Positions 1 to 15,020 are shown, counted from the stretch's first letter. The stretch: DNA of 64,000 bases from Monomorium pharaonis (GCF_013373865.1 NC_050473.1:7265710-7329709); one strand, 5' to 3'. The notes: generated by a model from the sequence alone, not told the origin. Numbers and translations: made by a program.

Positions 1-3000
1 AATTTATTCTGGAACTGGGGTATACAATATGTACATACGCGCGAGAAACGCCGGCATGCTAAAGTATTACAGTTAATGAATGCTCCACGATAAATATTTC
101 GCAATGTTCCCTCGTGTCGACGTTTTATATTCCCCTCATCACGATCTCTTATAAAATGCTTTCTACCCCGCGAAATATAAATAACGTCAAACAGAATTCT
201 CATAATCCAGTTCTAAATCTTTAAGTTGTTTATTATTATTATCTAGTGTTAATTCTGTTAATCAAATGCATAATGTTATTACCAGTACGTTAATATTGTG
301 TTTAACGGGATCTTTTCAAAATTAGGAAGTTGTTACGTTAACGAAATTTCGATTTCGATCGAATGAAATCTCTACATCGAATACACAGAGGTCGAAAGGG
401 GATGATGTATAATTTATGACTATATCATACAGTAAATAGACAGCGGTCGATAAAACCATTGATGCCGGATCATGAAACGTAATGTAACTTGTAATTTACA
501 TAATTTTCATAAAAATGATAAATTTTCTTTTACAGTAGATTTACGGTAATGTGATTATTACTCAAACATTGAAGCAAAAAATAATATCCCGACATTTCAT
601 TAACTTGAGTAATCTGATAAAACTTTTTTTCCCTTTTATAATATGTACGCGACATTTATAATGCACTTATTTAATTATAATAACATATAGATGTGGAATG
701 AAATGGTTACAGATAACGAATTATTTCTTCACTCCAATTCTTTTGATATAGATGACGTAAAATTCGATATAGAAAATAACGGTAGTAAAACTCGCCTTCA
801 TGTGTCTGTTTTATCTCGTATACATAATAATCTGACGATATGCGAAATCGCACTCGCGTATTAATGCGACTGGATGATTTATCATGGTCAACGTTTATCG
901 CCCTTAGCGTAGAGTAATCCGGGGATGAACCGAAAAAGCTTTAGATCTTCCACCTGCCATGTTCGCCATGATAATGGCTTGCGGCTTCTCGATTTAATAC
1001 GTGTCAAATAGTCTTTGTTAATAAAGATGCACTTAAAATTTTTAAAAATTTGAAAAAAGAGAACTAGTTACAAAACTGAAGAAGAATCTACACAGTTCTT
1101 GTCACAGATACATCACAATTATATCACATTAAAAAGATAAACAATATAATGGATTAGTCAATCTTGAATGTTATATTTCGAGCTTAGAGATAATGAAAAG
1201 TTCAAACTTGCATTACCGTTCAGTTAATGTATAATGAATCTCCGATTTTGACAATGGTATGTTATTATCCGAAAATAATGATTTGTAGATTACAGTGTCG
1301 TAAGAGAAAGAATTCCTAATTATTTATTACTTAGAATAACATTTTATGCTAATAAACATCGCGGATACAAATATATATAGTTGAAATGATTTACGCAAAT
1401 ACATTAATATTAACACACGATTACGTATATGCCACGTTAATTGACAATAAACACTAGCATTGCATACACGTGATGAAATTTCGCGTTTACTTACGCATGT
1501 CGATTAATGGCCATGTATATTGTCGTTCATTAAAGTTTAACAAAACGCTGCACTCAATATTAAACGTTATTTGACGCAAAATGGTTGTGATTGTACATAC
1601 ATATGATTGTAGACATAATATATACCGTACGTTTACATTTAGTGGTAAAACACAAGGAGTAAATAGGGTTAGTGAATCGCATATTATGAAATATCTTGCC
1701 TAAAACTGAATATGTAGGCTATGTTCGCATTCAATTGTATTTATCTACTCTTGTTAAATTATTATTTGATGCGTATTTTGCAGTACAGTGATAATTATTA
1801 ATTTTGTGTATTGTCCCAATATTTCCATTAGCATAAATATATAAGTTATTACAAATATAATATTTTAAGGTAATCGAAATGGTACGGGCGTTATTTATTT
1901 AATCAATAAGTAAGCTTAATTTAATTAATTTAATATAAAAAACATATCTATTGCACTTTTTCTTATCTCTTCAACGTATTGGAAAACTATTTTGAGACGA
2001 AAAAAATTAAATAAATTAAATAAATTAATAATTAAATGTTTGATATTTTTCGATGGAATTATATAAAGTTACTGCTCACAAATCGACAACAAGTTCCATC
2101 CTAAATTGAAAATGAGTTTTGCATTATTTTAGCTTAATGAATTTAATGTTTAGCAAACACGCGTTTCACGAGATATGATTCTACTTTACTCGTTTTCTTC
2201 GACCCATTAAAGAATTTGTCTATTTAGATAGTCAACGTGCGGCACTCGCCGCGGAGTGATGTTCTCCAACCTGGCGTGCAACGAGATAAAAATTGTCGTT
2301 TTACCGACGCCGAGCTTCAAGAATAACAGCAGCGGGTTTGAAAGACGTTTAACGCCGGTCGAGTCCCATTAATCTCTCGGGCGCTGTTACTCGGCTGCAT
2401 AAAAATATGACGACACGACGGCAGCATGAATAAAAATCCGGGCTTTATCCTTACGCCATTCTCTCGACGTTCCTCCTTTTTTTGCCGTGTCGTTTTGCAT
2501 AAAATGGCGCCCGTGTCCCACTGTGTTGTAGGATTGTATCGCGTTGTGTATCCCCGCTCTGTTTGTAACTCGTTATTAAGACCCGTTCGTCCGAGGGCGG
2601 TTTAGAATGGTCATGGGAATGGTCATCGTGGTCACGGCGTTTCCACCGTTAATCTGGTATCACCGTGAAACCATTGTGTTACCATTTCTCTCTTTCACCA
2701 GGCTAACATTCCGCATCTGACGTACGGTCGATTAATGCTCAGCCACGAAAGCTCCGAAGCTACCGCAAGCGAATATTAATCTCCCTCTTTTTTTTTTTAC
2801 TGCGCTATCTTGTATCTTGAGCATTCAAGATGGAAAGCCGGCGGGATTTTACCAACGTGGACAGATAGCGACAAAATGGGTTAAAATAGCTATTCAAATT
2901 TTAAGCGACATAAACGGTATCTTGTTACTGCTCTGTTTGCCACGGATATATAATGAACTACGGCCCGGCGGCCCGTGAACGACTGTATTATTTTCTTTAT

Positions 3001-4960
3001 GCTTATGAGTGTCCTTTAATTAAAAGTATAAATTACTCACTGCGTATGTAATTTAGCACAGTTGCAAAATAAACTTCGCGAGAGCCTGACCTTATTTTCT
3101 TATTTATTAGTTTACTTATTAATATGTGAAGATAATATACACATAGGCACATGTATAACCATTAAGAGGGTATAATAATTACTAAATTAAATTAATCTTA
3201 ATTATTAATTAATTTAATTACCACTTAAAAATATTTTATTACTAATTAATTATAGCTCAAATAAAAATTTAAAAAATAAATAATTTTCAATTATTAAAAA
3301 TTGCAGTATTAAAAATCGTTATATCCTGAAAGTTTATCTTTCTTTAAATCTTCAGTACAGAAAAGTCTGTTTCAAAGATTATATTTGAATATCGACAGCA
3401 CTACTCGCAATCAGAATTAATAGTGTAAGTCCTCTTAATCGTAATTGAATCGCTTTTCTCTTTTGTCGTTCCATTTTCTTTACTTAATTCTCTCATTATT
3501 GAATCATTCGCGGACCCTGTTAATAAAAAATGCGCGAAAGTCTCTAGCACCTTTACTGTTTGAAGCCATGCAAAAGCGTCTATGCTATCAACCAACGGTG
3601 AACACGGTTGCCGAGGCGAACGACGGAGAAACGCCGGGGAGAAACGAACGATTTAGTGCCGTCGGTCGTGCTTTCCCGTGGAGCAAAGCGAGCTTAACGC
3701 CGTGGCGGATCTCAATAAAATCGCGGAGCAGTAAATAACTTAACGACGGTCTCCGCAGCCGGACTGCTCCCGCAAGGACACAACGGGGGAGTTTCCGGGC
3801 CAACTTCCTGGCAAGTTCGACGTGCCGTTGTAACTACCGCCCGGCAGTAGATATTACGAACCGCATGGATCGTAGGAGCGACAAGCGCGAACTCCGCAGC
3901 ACATCCGCGAACGTGCAGCTGGTTCCCGATATTTCTGCGCGACGCGACGCAGCAGCCGAGCGCCACACGGCGTTTTTCACGACGGGATTTATGGAAGATA
4001 CTATCCGCGGTTCGCCTCCGTTTAACTTTGTCGGTACACAACGGCGAGGAACGTTATTCCGTGTATACACGTGTGTACACGCACAAACAATTCTCCGGCG
4101 TGTTATTACGGATTAATGGCCCATTTTCGTCCAACTCACTCGGAAGGGCAGGTATTCGCCAAATGGTTGTCAGATTCTTAAACTTATTTCCTCCCTTGCT
4201 TCGCTCACACATTCAATTACGAATACAAGGTATGATTAAAGCAGAAAGCGTAAAAAATGCATGTGAGCAATATGAAAGATAAAATCGTATTATAAATAAG
4301 TTATTCGAATTTATTCTTTTAATAAAATATATTATTTTATATAGTATATATTTTGGAAATAATTCTACACACGATCGTGCAATTATAATACATTTGTAAA
4401 ATATATTGCATAAAATAAAATGGCAGCTTTAAATGTTTTTCCTAAAAGTTTTATTAGTTTCTATGAATAAGCTCTATTGATTTTTATTTAATTTTCAATT
4501 AAAGCTAATAAAATTAAATATTAATTAAAAAATCAACTTTTATTAATTTCGTTAAATCTAATTTTAATCGTGACTGATACAGTAATTGGCCAAAATGCAA
4601 GTTTAAAATATAAATTCAGTTTCTTGATTATAAGCCGGATATCTTCATAAAAACAGAGTTTTTCAGGTAATCAATTAGGTATACTATTTTTCTCCACCGA
4701 TTATTTATCAGCATTAAATCTTTTCCGGAATGATAATCACACTATTAATTTAACTGGCTATTGGAGATTCGAACGTGCACTCGGCGGTATGCGCGTGGGA
4801 TATGCTGATAGGCAAATCTATGTGAATATATTTTTTTCGGAAGGGACGCGTTGGAAGGGAAGAATGTGAGTGTGAGAAAGGAGACAGGGAGAAATGGAGT
4901 CGGAGGAAAAAAGCTGCGCCGTCGCGAATTCCGCGAAGCGGACGGGTGGTGCGGCAAAAT
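1..4960. other. AT-rich non-coding DNA
   Basis: No ORF here has recognisable protein similarity, and the open frames are short and overlap on both strands. Two GC-richer patches (about 2220-2780 and 3540-4130) break the AT-rich background; they look like the CpG-containing islands scattered through the window and hold nothing I can identify. 3180-3300 is nearly pure A/T with many AATTAA-type palindromes. No tRNA-like A/B-box pair was seen. Confidence 0.6.
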
Positions 4961-4999
4961 AGCAGCATGGGACGCGGTAGTGAGGTAAGAAATCCGTTG

Positions 5000-7900
5000 T
5001 ACGTGTTAATGATTCTTTTTACGAGGACAAACGACCGCGGGCGATAAATGCCCGGGAAGGGTGGATGGAGTCTCGGGTGTGGCGAGTGGCAGGCAGAGGA
5101 CGGAAATGGGGGAATGTCCGTGAATAATGATCTCTCTGCCTAAGTGCCATTGAGACACTTTTTAATCCCCATCACCAGTTTTCTCGGTTGCGGGTGTTCG
5201 GCACGTGATTAGGTACAGGGGAAAGATGGGAGGATAAATGTGTTTTGCAAATTATCGTTTTTCGAGACTAATATAGCAAGCGATTTCCGTCGTTTTCCTC
5301 CGTCTTCTACTGTGACACGACGCTATGCGATTTCGTGTAATATAATTTATCGTATTTCATGAATCAGGAAATTAAAATTTTTTGTAAGAGAGCTTTACTT
5401 ATAAATCTTTTATTTATATAAATCCCTTGATTTCTACGAGCTCGCGATTAATCCTGATCTTGTAAAAAGTTCATAAAATAATCAGCACGGTTAAATAAGG
5501 TCAAATACAAAATGCTTATTATATAGAACGTTGCATATTCAAATAAGAATAACAGATTACAGCTTTTTGTTACAGTTTAACTTTATAATTAAATAATTTT
5601 ATCTTTATTTATGTTGTAATAGTATAGATAGATTTAATAGTACAGGTTTGTGTTATAAAATTACATCGTAGCAAGTCAATGTTTAAAAAAATCACAAATT
5701 AAAATTTTATACTTTATGCTGTTTTGCATTTTGTTCCCAACACTCCAAAAACTTTAAACATTGAAAATTGGAATTTTTCATAAAGCATCGAGATATCTAC
5801 GAATGCGAAGCATACATTGTGTATACCATCCAATAATTAAAAGCAAAACTTTTAATTAATATTTTTAACAACTTCACGAAGCAAATGCATGTAAATGTTT
5901 GTCACACCTCACGTATTTAAATGACACGTATGCTTGCTGTACATACAGTATTTTTAATTAAATTTATTTTTCTCCGCCGTATTTTGTTTTGCGACTATTT
6001 TCGCTTGATTTCTGAAAGTCTAAAATTTGTCGGAATAAAAAAAGTTTAATGTATGATGAATTGTACAGGTGGTGCCAAGTTTGGATTCCTTTTCCTTGGT
6101 ATTAACGATTCGTCACAGATGATATATTTCCCATCCGCTCTTAACTTTTTTCTCCGCGTTTTTTTCAAAGATTCCTTTCTTTCAGCTACTTCAAGTTTCT
6201 TTCTATCGTCCACACAAAACAATATTTTATACGCAAATCAAAAGAAAGTGACAAGTACGAGTTTAAAATTAATATATGTCATGTTCAGTCATTGTTACTT
6301 AATAAACACGTAAAAATTTGCCTCAGTTTATATTGTAAATAGAGTGAAATTATTTTTTATTAATTATATATAATATAAAACATAGACAAATGTATAAAAA
6401 TTATAATATGCGTAATATAATATTAATTAAATTGATCTGTACTTCTGCTCATGAAGCTATGAATATTTCATGATGTCTGTATATGAAAAGTGCTTTCTAC
6501 TCGACTGAGAACGCAAAAGAATATTCTCAGAACATACTTCTTTGGTCAGGTGAGAGTCATCGAGTGATATTTTACTTTTTCTGACTTGCTCTTGATGTTT
6601 CCGCCCGAGTTTCTCAGCGCGTGCTTTTGTCGCGATTGTTCTCTCAGCTCGAAGAGCACGTACGTTTCTGAAACGTTTTGATCTCAAGATCGTGTCTATT
6701 TGCTGTCTGTGACAAACCCAATTACTATCAGAAACTTTATTTGCGAAGAGATGCGTGTGACGAGAAGTGAAAATGAAATAGACTTCTTAAATCGACTTTA
6801 TAAGAAATTCTTAATTTTGATTTTCATAAATAAAAATTCTTTAGATCAATAATCATTAGAGTTTCGTATCTGTTTCTATTATAATACGTTTGTTATTCCA
6901 TTTTAATTATTAAATACTTTTCTCTAAAATAGAGAGACAATCAAGTCAACGTACACGAATATTGATACACCAATGTTCACATGTAAATAATTTGATTTTA
7001 TTATTTTGAAAGGGAACGCAATTCCTATGGAATTTCTATTGGTGGCGAAACGTACAATCACGATCCTGACCTCTCGTAAAACAGATTCCTCACGGTGTAT
7101 TCGCTAGTGCACGTGCTTTGCATGAATGCATTTCCGTGTAAATTCGACATACGTCTCCTATGAGATTTCCGGTTTGCCTTTGTCGATATAACGGAAGATT
7201 TGTTCTATTTTTTAGTAGTTTCCTTTAAGAGCTAAACATCTGCGGACAACGTATTAAAATCGCACAGCCATTTCAATACGTTTCGTCTCTTTCGCACTAC
7301 GGACGAAGAAGAAATACCTTCCGTAGTAGTTTAAAAAAATTGACGTTGCTTATTTAAATATATTTAAAACTTTAAATTTAAATTCTTACTTTCCGAGATG
7401 TAAGAAACGTGTATTTCAAAAATGTGAAAGTGTAAAATGCGTTAATGGAAGAAATAGCAATCGGCCGGAGAACTGCAACGTCTGTGCAAAAAGTTCATCA
7501 TTCAACCAAGTTCCGTAGAAAAATTTTCTCGCCATCGATGATTCCATTAACCGAGATAGCATTGTTTTATATCGCAACGTTCCGATTCTCGATCCTCGAG
7601 TTTCGCACCATCGTATGACCCCATTTTTATTCGCGAGGCCGACACACTCGCTCGCGGGTGGAGTTTCTTATCGAAACAACGTATGCAGAAGCGAGATGTA
7701 GATGCAATCGAGAAATCAAGCTGCTTTCGCACGGGGGAGAAGAAGCCCATACGTACCCGCGGGGAGGAAGAGAGGGGTGAATAAAGTAGGGGAGCGCATC
7801 AAAGTTTTGTTCCATTTCGGAGCAACGCTCCCAGGTGGCTTTGATATCGTAAACGCCTCCGTGTATTCCGCTTCCCCCCCCGGGCTCTTTTGTGCGCGTT

Positions 7901-9690
7901 ATACTAGCTGCACGTTGTCGTCCGCCTTGACATTCTAGGATATAGATCTTGCCGGACAGCTTTCCGTGCTGATCGGTGCATTAAATTCGCGGCGACTGTC
8001 AGATCGATCAATGAGTCTGCGTCAGAGACTGTCGATACCAATTCTCCCTCTAACGAGCGTGTCGACGAAACTGCTTTCTATTCTTCCGTTTCTTAACCCG
8101 CGCATTACTAAGAACCGATGGTAGCGCGGAAATAATTCGAAGAAAGGGAGAGCTCCTTTTTCTCTTTCTCTTTCGCGCTCCCTTCGATATTAATATTCCA
8201 TTATCCTAAATGAAACTGGAAAGACTCGCAAGTGATGAGTTCGAGTTACCACGTCCTCCCCTTCGTACGTGTAAAATCACCTTGCGAACCCTTCTCATTT
8301 CAACCCGTGTATAAAGCGAGGACTCAAGCATGTTTGAAAAGAAAAATGCCACCGATTTCGAGTAGTATTCGCTTCGTGATTTCTTACTAGCCAGTGCCGC
8401 GCATATGCATCGATCTCTCACCGTATCTATCTATTTGGTCTCGCTGTGTGTTCTTTTTCTTTCCCGTACAAAGATACATACGACGGCGAAAACGCGCGCG
8501 TAAATCTTGATAGATAAATCTCCGCGCACAAGTTGAAACGATGTCCGTTTCATCGTCCGCTCGACAACCCGCGCGGTTTTCTCCGAGCAGTCTGATCTTG
8601 GTAAACGATTCTCGAGTACCTTGTACAATTTTCTTCATTTCTACTTTATTTCTTTATTTCTATTCCTTATATTCCTCTATTTTTTTTTACCATACCATAA
8701 ATACCTTGCAATTTAATTATAATTTCATATAATTTACAATTTTTAATAAACTTTTAATCCGATAAATGAGTTTTTTTATTAAACTTGCAAAATTATTGAT
8801 CCGTATCAAAATTTTTAATACATTTAAATCATCAGTAGAGTAAAAGCTCTACTACGAATCTGCTATGTATTCTTTATGCAAAGTATTATATTGTATAATA
8901 ACGAAATCGAAGAGGGCACTCTATATTTATGCGTATTGCGTTTGTGAAAACGTTTTGCCTTACTGTGCAATTTCGTATTCTACCTATCACTGAAGCTATA
9001 ATCGTAAAGCAGCTAGAAATATTTCCAGAGAAATGTTCAAGAGATGGAAGTTAGAACGGTGTATTCATTGATCGATGTTTATATAACGTGAGAATATTAC
9101 AATCATTTCATACCTGTATATTTCCTTTCGCAGATATATGTATATATAAATAAATTTGTAATTTTTGACTTATTTATAAGCGTTAGTAAATTTGACGAAT
9201 AAATATAATATTTATTGAAAATACATCTCTGTTGAAATCAATAAAATAGATAGTTAATAATTAAGGTAATTAATCGCAAATTTCGTTTACCAATTCTAAT
9301 TTTAGAGCACATAATGTAATTTATTTAATTTTAATTTAATAAAGTTATTTATATTAAATTAAATAAAATTATTTTACTTATAAATAAATATATATACATT
9401 TAATTTATAACAGTAAATTAATTTTAATTTTTTAATTAAATTTACCTCAGTTACAATACACACATAACGTTTTATATATTAATTACGTTTTATGTATATT
9501 AAAATATAATACGTATGTAATAAAATGTTATCGTTAGGTTAGTTATCGTTTAGATGAAAGATATTAATGCTTATGCGCACTCGATACACTCGATTAATAT
9601 AAACATATTTTTTTAAAGAAATGCGCAAATTCTAGTTAATATAACATAGATAAAATTTTTGTAGACGATAATATATTCGCGGTACTATAC
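5000..9690. other. Non-coding DNA, no identifiable gene
   Basis: Alternating AT-rich sequence and a GC-richer patch at about 7480-8600. The open frames in that patch are short, overlap in several frames and lack domain-like composition. 9160-9480 is extremely AT-rich with many TTTAATTTAAT-type runs. I see no RNA gene or transposon terminus. Confidence 0.55.
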
Positions 9691-9720
9691 CAAAATAATT
9701 CGGTTCAGCTATTCCAGTTA

Positions 9721-10070
9721 GTTTGATGCAATAATAGTTACAATATCAATTTACAATATCATTATACTTATAACTATTATTATACCAAATTTGAATATAA
9801 AACGTAAAAGTAAACTTTCTTGTTCTATTATACTATTTACTATTATCAAATTAGCAAAAACAGCACAGAATCCATTTCTTCTTCTATTTATAATAGTTTG
9901 ATGCAGTAATAGTATGTGGGACAATTTAAATACCGTCACATATATAACTATTATTATAACAAATCAATTTGGATACAAACGCTAAAGTTCTTGTCCTAAT
10001 ACGTCATTTTCTCTCTCTCTCTCTCTCTCTCTGTCATCAAATTAGCCAAAACAACCAAACTTACTTTTCT
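9721..10070. repeat. Diverged tandem duplication, ~175-bp unit
   Basis: Two adjacent related units begin with GTTTGATGCA(A/G)TAATAGT at 9721 and 9896. Both carry an ATAACTATTATTATA segment in the middle and TATCAAATTAGC or CATCAAATTAGC near the end. The units differ by many substitutions and indels, so the duplication is old. The second unit contains the (CT)11 microsatellite at 10011-10032. Confidence 0.6.
10011..10032. repeat. (CT)11 microsatellite
   Basis: Uninterrupted CT dinucleotide run inside the second unit of the diverged duplication around it. Confidence 0.9.
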
Positions 10071-10601
10071 TTTGGTACGAATATTCTACCGTCTATAAAA
10101 ATTTTGTAAATAAAATTTACGCATTATTAGAAGAGATACATTTATATTACAAATTTCATTGTAATGGTAATAATATCAGTCATATTAGTATGAGTAGTAA
10201 TATTGAATATATTAGTAATAATAAAATATATACAATAAAACATATGCTATAGACATAATAATTAAATAGAGAAGTTAGATCGTGTAATAAAAATTGTATA
10301 TTTATAATGAAACTATATACGTACATATTATACATATATTTCAAATTTCAAATAATTTATCATCAACTAATGGCTTGTAAAGCGCACATGCTTAGCGTTA
10401 TAATTACTAGAACGTATCGTGTTCTCCATCTGTTCCGGATTATTCCAAAGATAACCAACGTATTTTTATTCGTGCGGAACTTCCATTTTGACGCTAAAGC
10501 TGATAGTTGTATCGATAAAATTAATATAATAGCAAATAGAAGATGGCCCGTTTTTAACTTTGATTATTACACAATAAAATAATATAATTAAATAGTTCCG
10601 A

Positions 10602-10604
<3 letters not shown>

Positions 10605-10644
<40 letters not shown>
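10605..10644. repeat. (GT)20 microsatellite
   Basis: Perfect GT run of 40 bases. The apparent reading frame across it (a Val/Cys alternation) is an artefact of the repeat. Confidence 0.95.
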
Positions 10645-10645
<1 letters not shown>

Positions 10646-12483
10646 TCATAAACGCGGGTATGATAATAATAGTTTGCAGAACGTTACATAATTTTGTCTT
10701 GACTTCTAAACAACGTTTAAAACATCTTTATTATATTATCTATAATAATAATGATTATAATCTTATTAAAAGTTCCCTCGACAGTGTTATTTACAGATAA
10801 TGACGCCTACAATGACACTTGTTGCATCTAATATACATTATGTTGCAATCATGTTATGAATACAATTTTTAGAAATGGAATATTGTAATTTTGTGCGATT
10901 TTTAAGATTTAAATCTTGTATTTTTTGGGGAAAAATAAAGTTTTTCTTGTTTTTTTAACGACAAGAAAATTATTATTATCAATTTTACCTGATTATAATG
11001 TTATCATAATGTTATCATAATGTTATTTTATCAAAGTTTTAAGCACAAAAAATTAAGCCGTGGGTCTCGAATGTCAATAATGTCGCGCGTATTTGAATTT
11101 ATTTTCTTATATTACAATCGTTGTGCAAAGATATGAGAATTTCATCGTCGAATCCGAAGAGTGCCTCGATATCGTTATTGTCATTCCTTGCAAGCGCAGA
11201 AACGACCGTTGAAATTTACGACCGAGAAAGTGGTGTCTCAGCGTGAGAATCAATTAATGCTTACAGGAAATAACAATGGGGGAGAGGGGGAGAGAGAGAA
11301 GGCTAGAGATGAAAGAGCGGAAGGCAGGAAATTCTGAGAAGACGGAGATTCTCATCTAGGAGATCATGAAGATCCGAAATGGCGAGGTCGCGGCCGGTCT
11401 ATAAACATCGACGGACCGCCGTCGCGGTCCCCACCTGGAAACTGAGCAAACGCGTTACATCCGATGCATATGCATCGGCCACTTCCGCCTGGCTTGATCG
11501 CATAAATTCTGATTGGGATCCCGTGCGGCGACGGTTTGCAAATCAGATCTAGGAGAGTCTTGCGGTGTTCGCCAAACACCTCTTCCTCTTGTTCATCAGT
11601 GCCTCGTTCATTATACCTGCCTATCAGTTGCCCCTCACGTTTAACCTTCATCGTTTTTTAATTCGAATACAGTACGTGCGTTAAATTGGCCTGTACGTTA
11701 TACAAAATACGTGCTGACAAGCAGCATGTGCAAACTTTGATATTCTGTCAGAAATTTAAAGATCAAGAGAGAGATTCTCAAGGAAGTAAGCTCGTAAAGA
11801 AGTAAGCTCGTAAAGAAGTGAGTCCATAAAGCAGTCAGTCCTTTTTAAGTTACAAAATGTCCAAAATAAATTTTTAAGCATAGAATTACCTACAGAGAAA
11901 AGTGCAAATAGATACGTTCATTCTTTGTGCATAATTTCAAATGAATTCTGCTTAAATATTAATGCAATATTTAATTACTATACATGCATACTATACTTTA
12001 TGTGATTTGAGAACAAATACGATAAGGGAATGTATCAAAAATTTTGTCTTTTTCTTCCTCTAATATTGGAAGAAAACGAAAAGAACTTAAGAGGTTTATT
12101 TTATAAACTTCATGTCGCTCTCTCGGTTAAATCGGCGGGAAGTAATCCGCTGATAATACGATAACACGTGTAATAACAAAAAGAGTAGTGGAAGGTGAGC
12201 GGTAATTAAATTATGCTCACCCCAAATAGCCCGGTAAACATTAGCAATGATGTACACGGTAGGTAGACGGCGGCGTATTAATTATCCGTAAGTGGGCTTA
12301 TCCCGATTAACGTAATTGACCGATTTAAAGTAAATTAAACACACTCGGACATGCATTATCGTATTCCCTTTGCAAAGCAACGCGGTCGCGGTGCGGTTTA
12401 CTTTTCACCAGTTCTTGTAATCGTCCAAAGTTATATCCCAGCGTGCGAAACACTCCCTTTCTCCCTTCATCCCTTTCATCCCG

Positions 12484-12509
12484 TCTCTCTTTCTCTCTCT
12501 CTCTCTCTC
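12484..12509. repeat. CT-rich microsatellite
   Basis: Run of CT dinucleotides interrupted by one TT. Confidence 0.85.
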
Positions 12510-13895
12510 GCTTTTCCCATCGTCTATCCGTTGCACGTTTAATCGCGTGCCGAACAAGAGAACGCTTTTATCGGGGCGGTACACAATTAGATTAATAAAA
12601 CTTTGCAAGCGGCGTTCGCCCGGCGTCGACCGCGCGTTATTTCACGCCTCTTGTTTCGCGCGGGACCGCGATACTACAACGTTTGAGAATAGGATTTTAC
12701 ATGCCCAACGCGATTAAATGTCCGACTCGCGTCCGTGATTATCGCGTCGCGCGCGATCGTTATGACCGGTTTGTTTTCCTTTTCTCCTTTCTTTTTCAGC
12801 GACGACGAGGGCACGTTGTCTGATGCGTTGGCAAATTTTACGGTCGACTGATTTTTTTCTCCACCCGCTACAACGGGTTAATTGCGAAAAACTCTGGTTC
12901 AATTCGGAAGCTGTTTATTTCTAAATCCCACGCACGAAAGGCACGATTGTAGATAAAGCAAAAAAATACGACAAAAAGTCGTAACATGAAAATGTGTTCC
13001 TCTCCAAAGTATATTTTAGTTATAAAGCTTAAACGCGCATTGTAATTTTGTAATTAAAATTTCATAACGTTTATAAAGTTAATATTAATATTAAAAAATC
13101 TTTTGCGTGCTATTTTCAAGAGCAATCGATAAAATAACAAATTTTCTTTAAGTCTTGAAATAATTTGCAAAATCAATTACTAAAATTAAATTTTTGTATT
13201 TTCACGTGCACGATTTTCAGTATTAAAAATGTATTTTAAAGCTCGTAAAAATGTAATTTTGTTATGACAAAGAAAAGTAAATTGCTGAGAGAAACTCCTA
13301 ATGTGCGGAGTATTCTAGAAGTCACATAATTACCGCGATGCTTGCAATAAAACTTCAAAAAATTTGTAAAGTACCTCTTTTTTTTTTTGTCCGACTTCGT
13401 TGTGTAAAAGCTAGGTTTGCAGCTTTCAAAGACCGCAAATAGCTAGAAAACGCAAGAAAGTTTATGACCTTAATGATGCACTTTCGTCATATGCACTTTT
13501 TGCCGTTTGACCATGCCGGCGAACAATTTTTACAATGTCATAATTGTTTTTCTGATATTACGTCGCAACCGAGTGACACAGCTTCCACATGCCATTCGCG
13601 TTACTGGCAAACACGCGTGGAGAAATGTACGGAAAGAAATACATGTAACAACACCGTGAAAATTTTATTCTCTCAACGTCAAAAGTATATGTATATCTGA
13701 TTTTTTTCGTTACGCGTTGACGAAAAAATCCTCTTCACCCTTGACTTCCTTTAACCCTTTCCTCTTTGCCTCTCGGCATCGATGCGCGAGCGTTGTACAT
13801 TTGTCGCGTCGCGTGCTTGTCGTTTCGCGCGCCAAAATTTATGGTATTGACACTACCCGTTCGTATTAATAGATGCAACGCCAGCGAACGGGTGC

Positions 13896-13918
13896 ACGTA
13901 CGTACGTACGTACGTACG
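13896..13918. repeat. (ACGT)n tetranucleotide repeat
   Basis: Five and three-quarter copies of ACGT. The unit is its own reverse complement, so the whole tract is palindromic. Confidence 0.9.
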
Positions 13919-14849
13919 GATGCATCGTGCAGAATGCACACGTGCGTCCTTGCTGCTGGCGCGGCCTCAGCAGTGTTTGGACACGATTTAGGGTCAGGTG
14001 CATTGCCACCGTACCTGGGGGATACGCAAATGAAACCGGGGCGCGCGGAAATACGCTGGGGATTACATCAAACGGGAATTATATTCCCGTCGAATCATAA
14101 AACATTGCCGAAACGTATCGCCGCCGCGACACTATTTCATCCTCGACAACTCGTAAGCTGCAGTAAAACGCCAACAAAACGACGAAACGCCTTGAATATA
14201 AACAATATTCAATAAACTAGATGAGTTTTATCGGGAATAAATATTCGCGAGGACAAGTTATATTCATATTCCTCCTTTGTCATCCTTCTTTTTTTTTTCA
14301 ATTCTAAGTCTTGCTTGTTTAAAAAGCGTGCAGTTAATATTTGCGATCAAAAAAATTTGTTTACTGTTAGTAACAATCTTTTCCAAAAATACATATAGAA
14401 TAAAAAATAGAATAGAATTTTTTTAACGTGGCTGGATAATGAAATTTGAAAAAGGTACATATCGAAAATTGCAACGGTTTGGAAATGAAAATTGGAAAGT
14501 TTTATCTTTGTGCCTCGGCGAAAAGGGTGGCTTTTGTTCCTCTAATTGAAAATATTCCAAGAACTTCATTCACCTTCTTTAGAGTCAGTCCGATTCAATT
14601 AAATTCGCGTTAGCATTTCTTTCATTCGACTTTTATATTGAAGTAAAGAAGTAAAGTTCAAGGGTGGTTAATAATTGGATAACAATAGTTATACCAATTC
14701 GCAAAATTGCGAATAATTTGTCAAAATACACACAAATGATGAAATTTACATTTTAAAAACGTTTTAATATCGAATCTCTTATAAGACACTTCTACGACTA
14801 CTTTCTTTTTTTCTCCGAGAAAGATATTTAATATTTGCGATTATAATTA

Positions 14850-15015
14850 GTACGGAGAGAATTTTCTATTAAAATTTATCCTCAAAATCTGATAATTGCG
14901 GGATAATGTGTGACCTCGAGGAAATTTACTATACTTTTTAGTAAAATTTACTAAAAGTAAAATATAGTATATCTCACAATTACTAGATTTTGAGGGTAAA
15001 GAGAAAATTTCCGTG
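14850..15015. mobile_element. Fold-back MITE, family A copy 1
   Basis: An inverted-repeat element of about 166 bp flanked by TA on both sides (14848-14849 and 15016-15017). The left arm reads ACGGAGAGAATTTTCT, then an ATCCTCAAAATCT block. The right arm read in reverse gives CACGGAAATTTTCTC and then the matching ACCCTCAAAATCTAG block. The arms, end motif and TA flanks match the element at 42275-42478. TA duplication suggests a Tc1/mariner-type non-autonomous element; that class call is inference. No coding capacity. Confidence 0.65.
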
Positions 15016-15020
15016 TAAAA

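Larger units (their letters stand above)
10801..14840. other. Non-coding DNA with short tandem repeats
   Basis: No recognised gene. It contains a three-copy AATGTTATCAT-type repeat near 10995-11025, a short ~16-bp tandem (AAGTAAGCTCGTAAAG-like) near 11790-11830, a GC-richer patch near 11360-11650, and GC-richer sequence near 12360-12900 and 13740-14170. The longest open frame (13766-14215) overlaps a simple ACGT repeat and has no domain character. Confidence 0.5.

Noticed and set aside
4967..4990. Mini-exon ATG...GAG/GTAAGA (MGRGSE)
   Set aside because: A six-codon exon with a donor is expected by chance in DNA of this size; an upstream short ORF overlaps the region. No further support.
9531..9545. 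TTAGG-like telomeric sequence
   Set aside because: Only GTTAGGTTAG, about two units; not an array.
11364..11651. 95-codon minus-strand ORF with a CAG/GTGGGG donor-like site at 11435
   Set aside because: Weak start context, no known domain, and the frame runs on past the putative donor; insufficient to call a gene.
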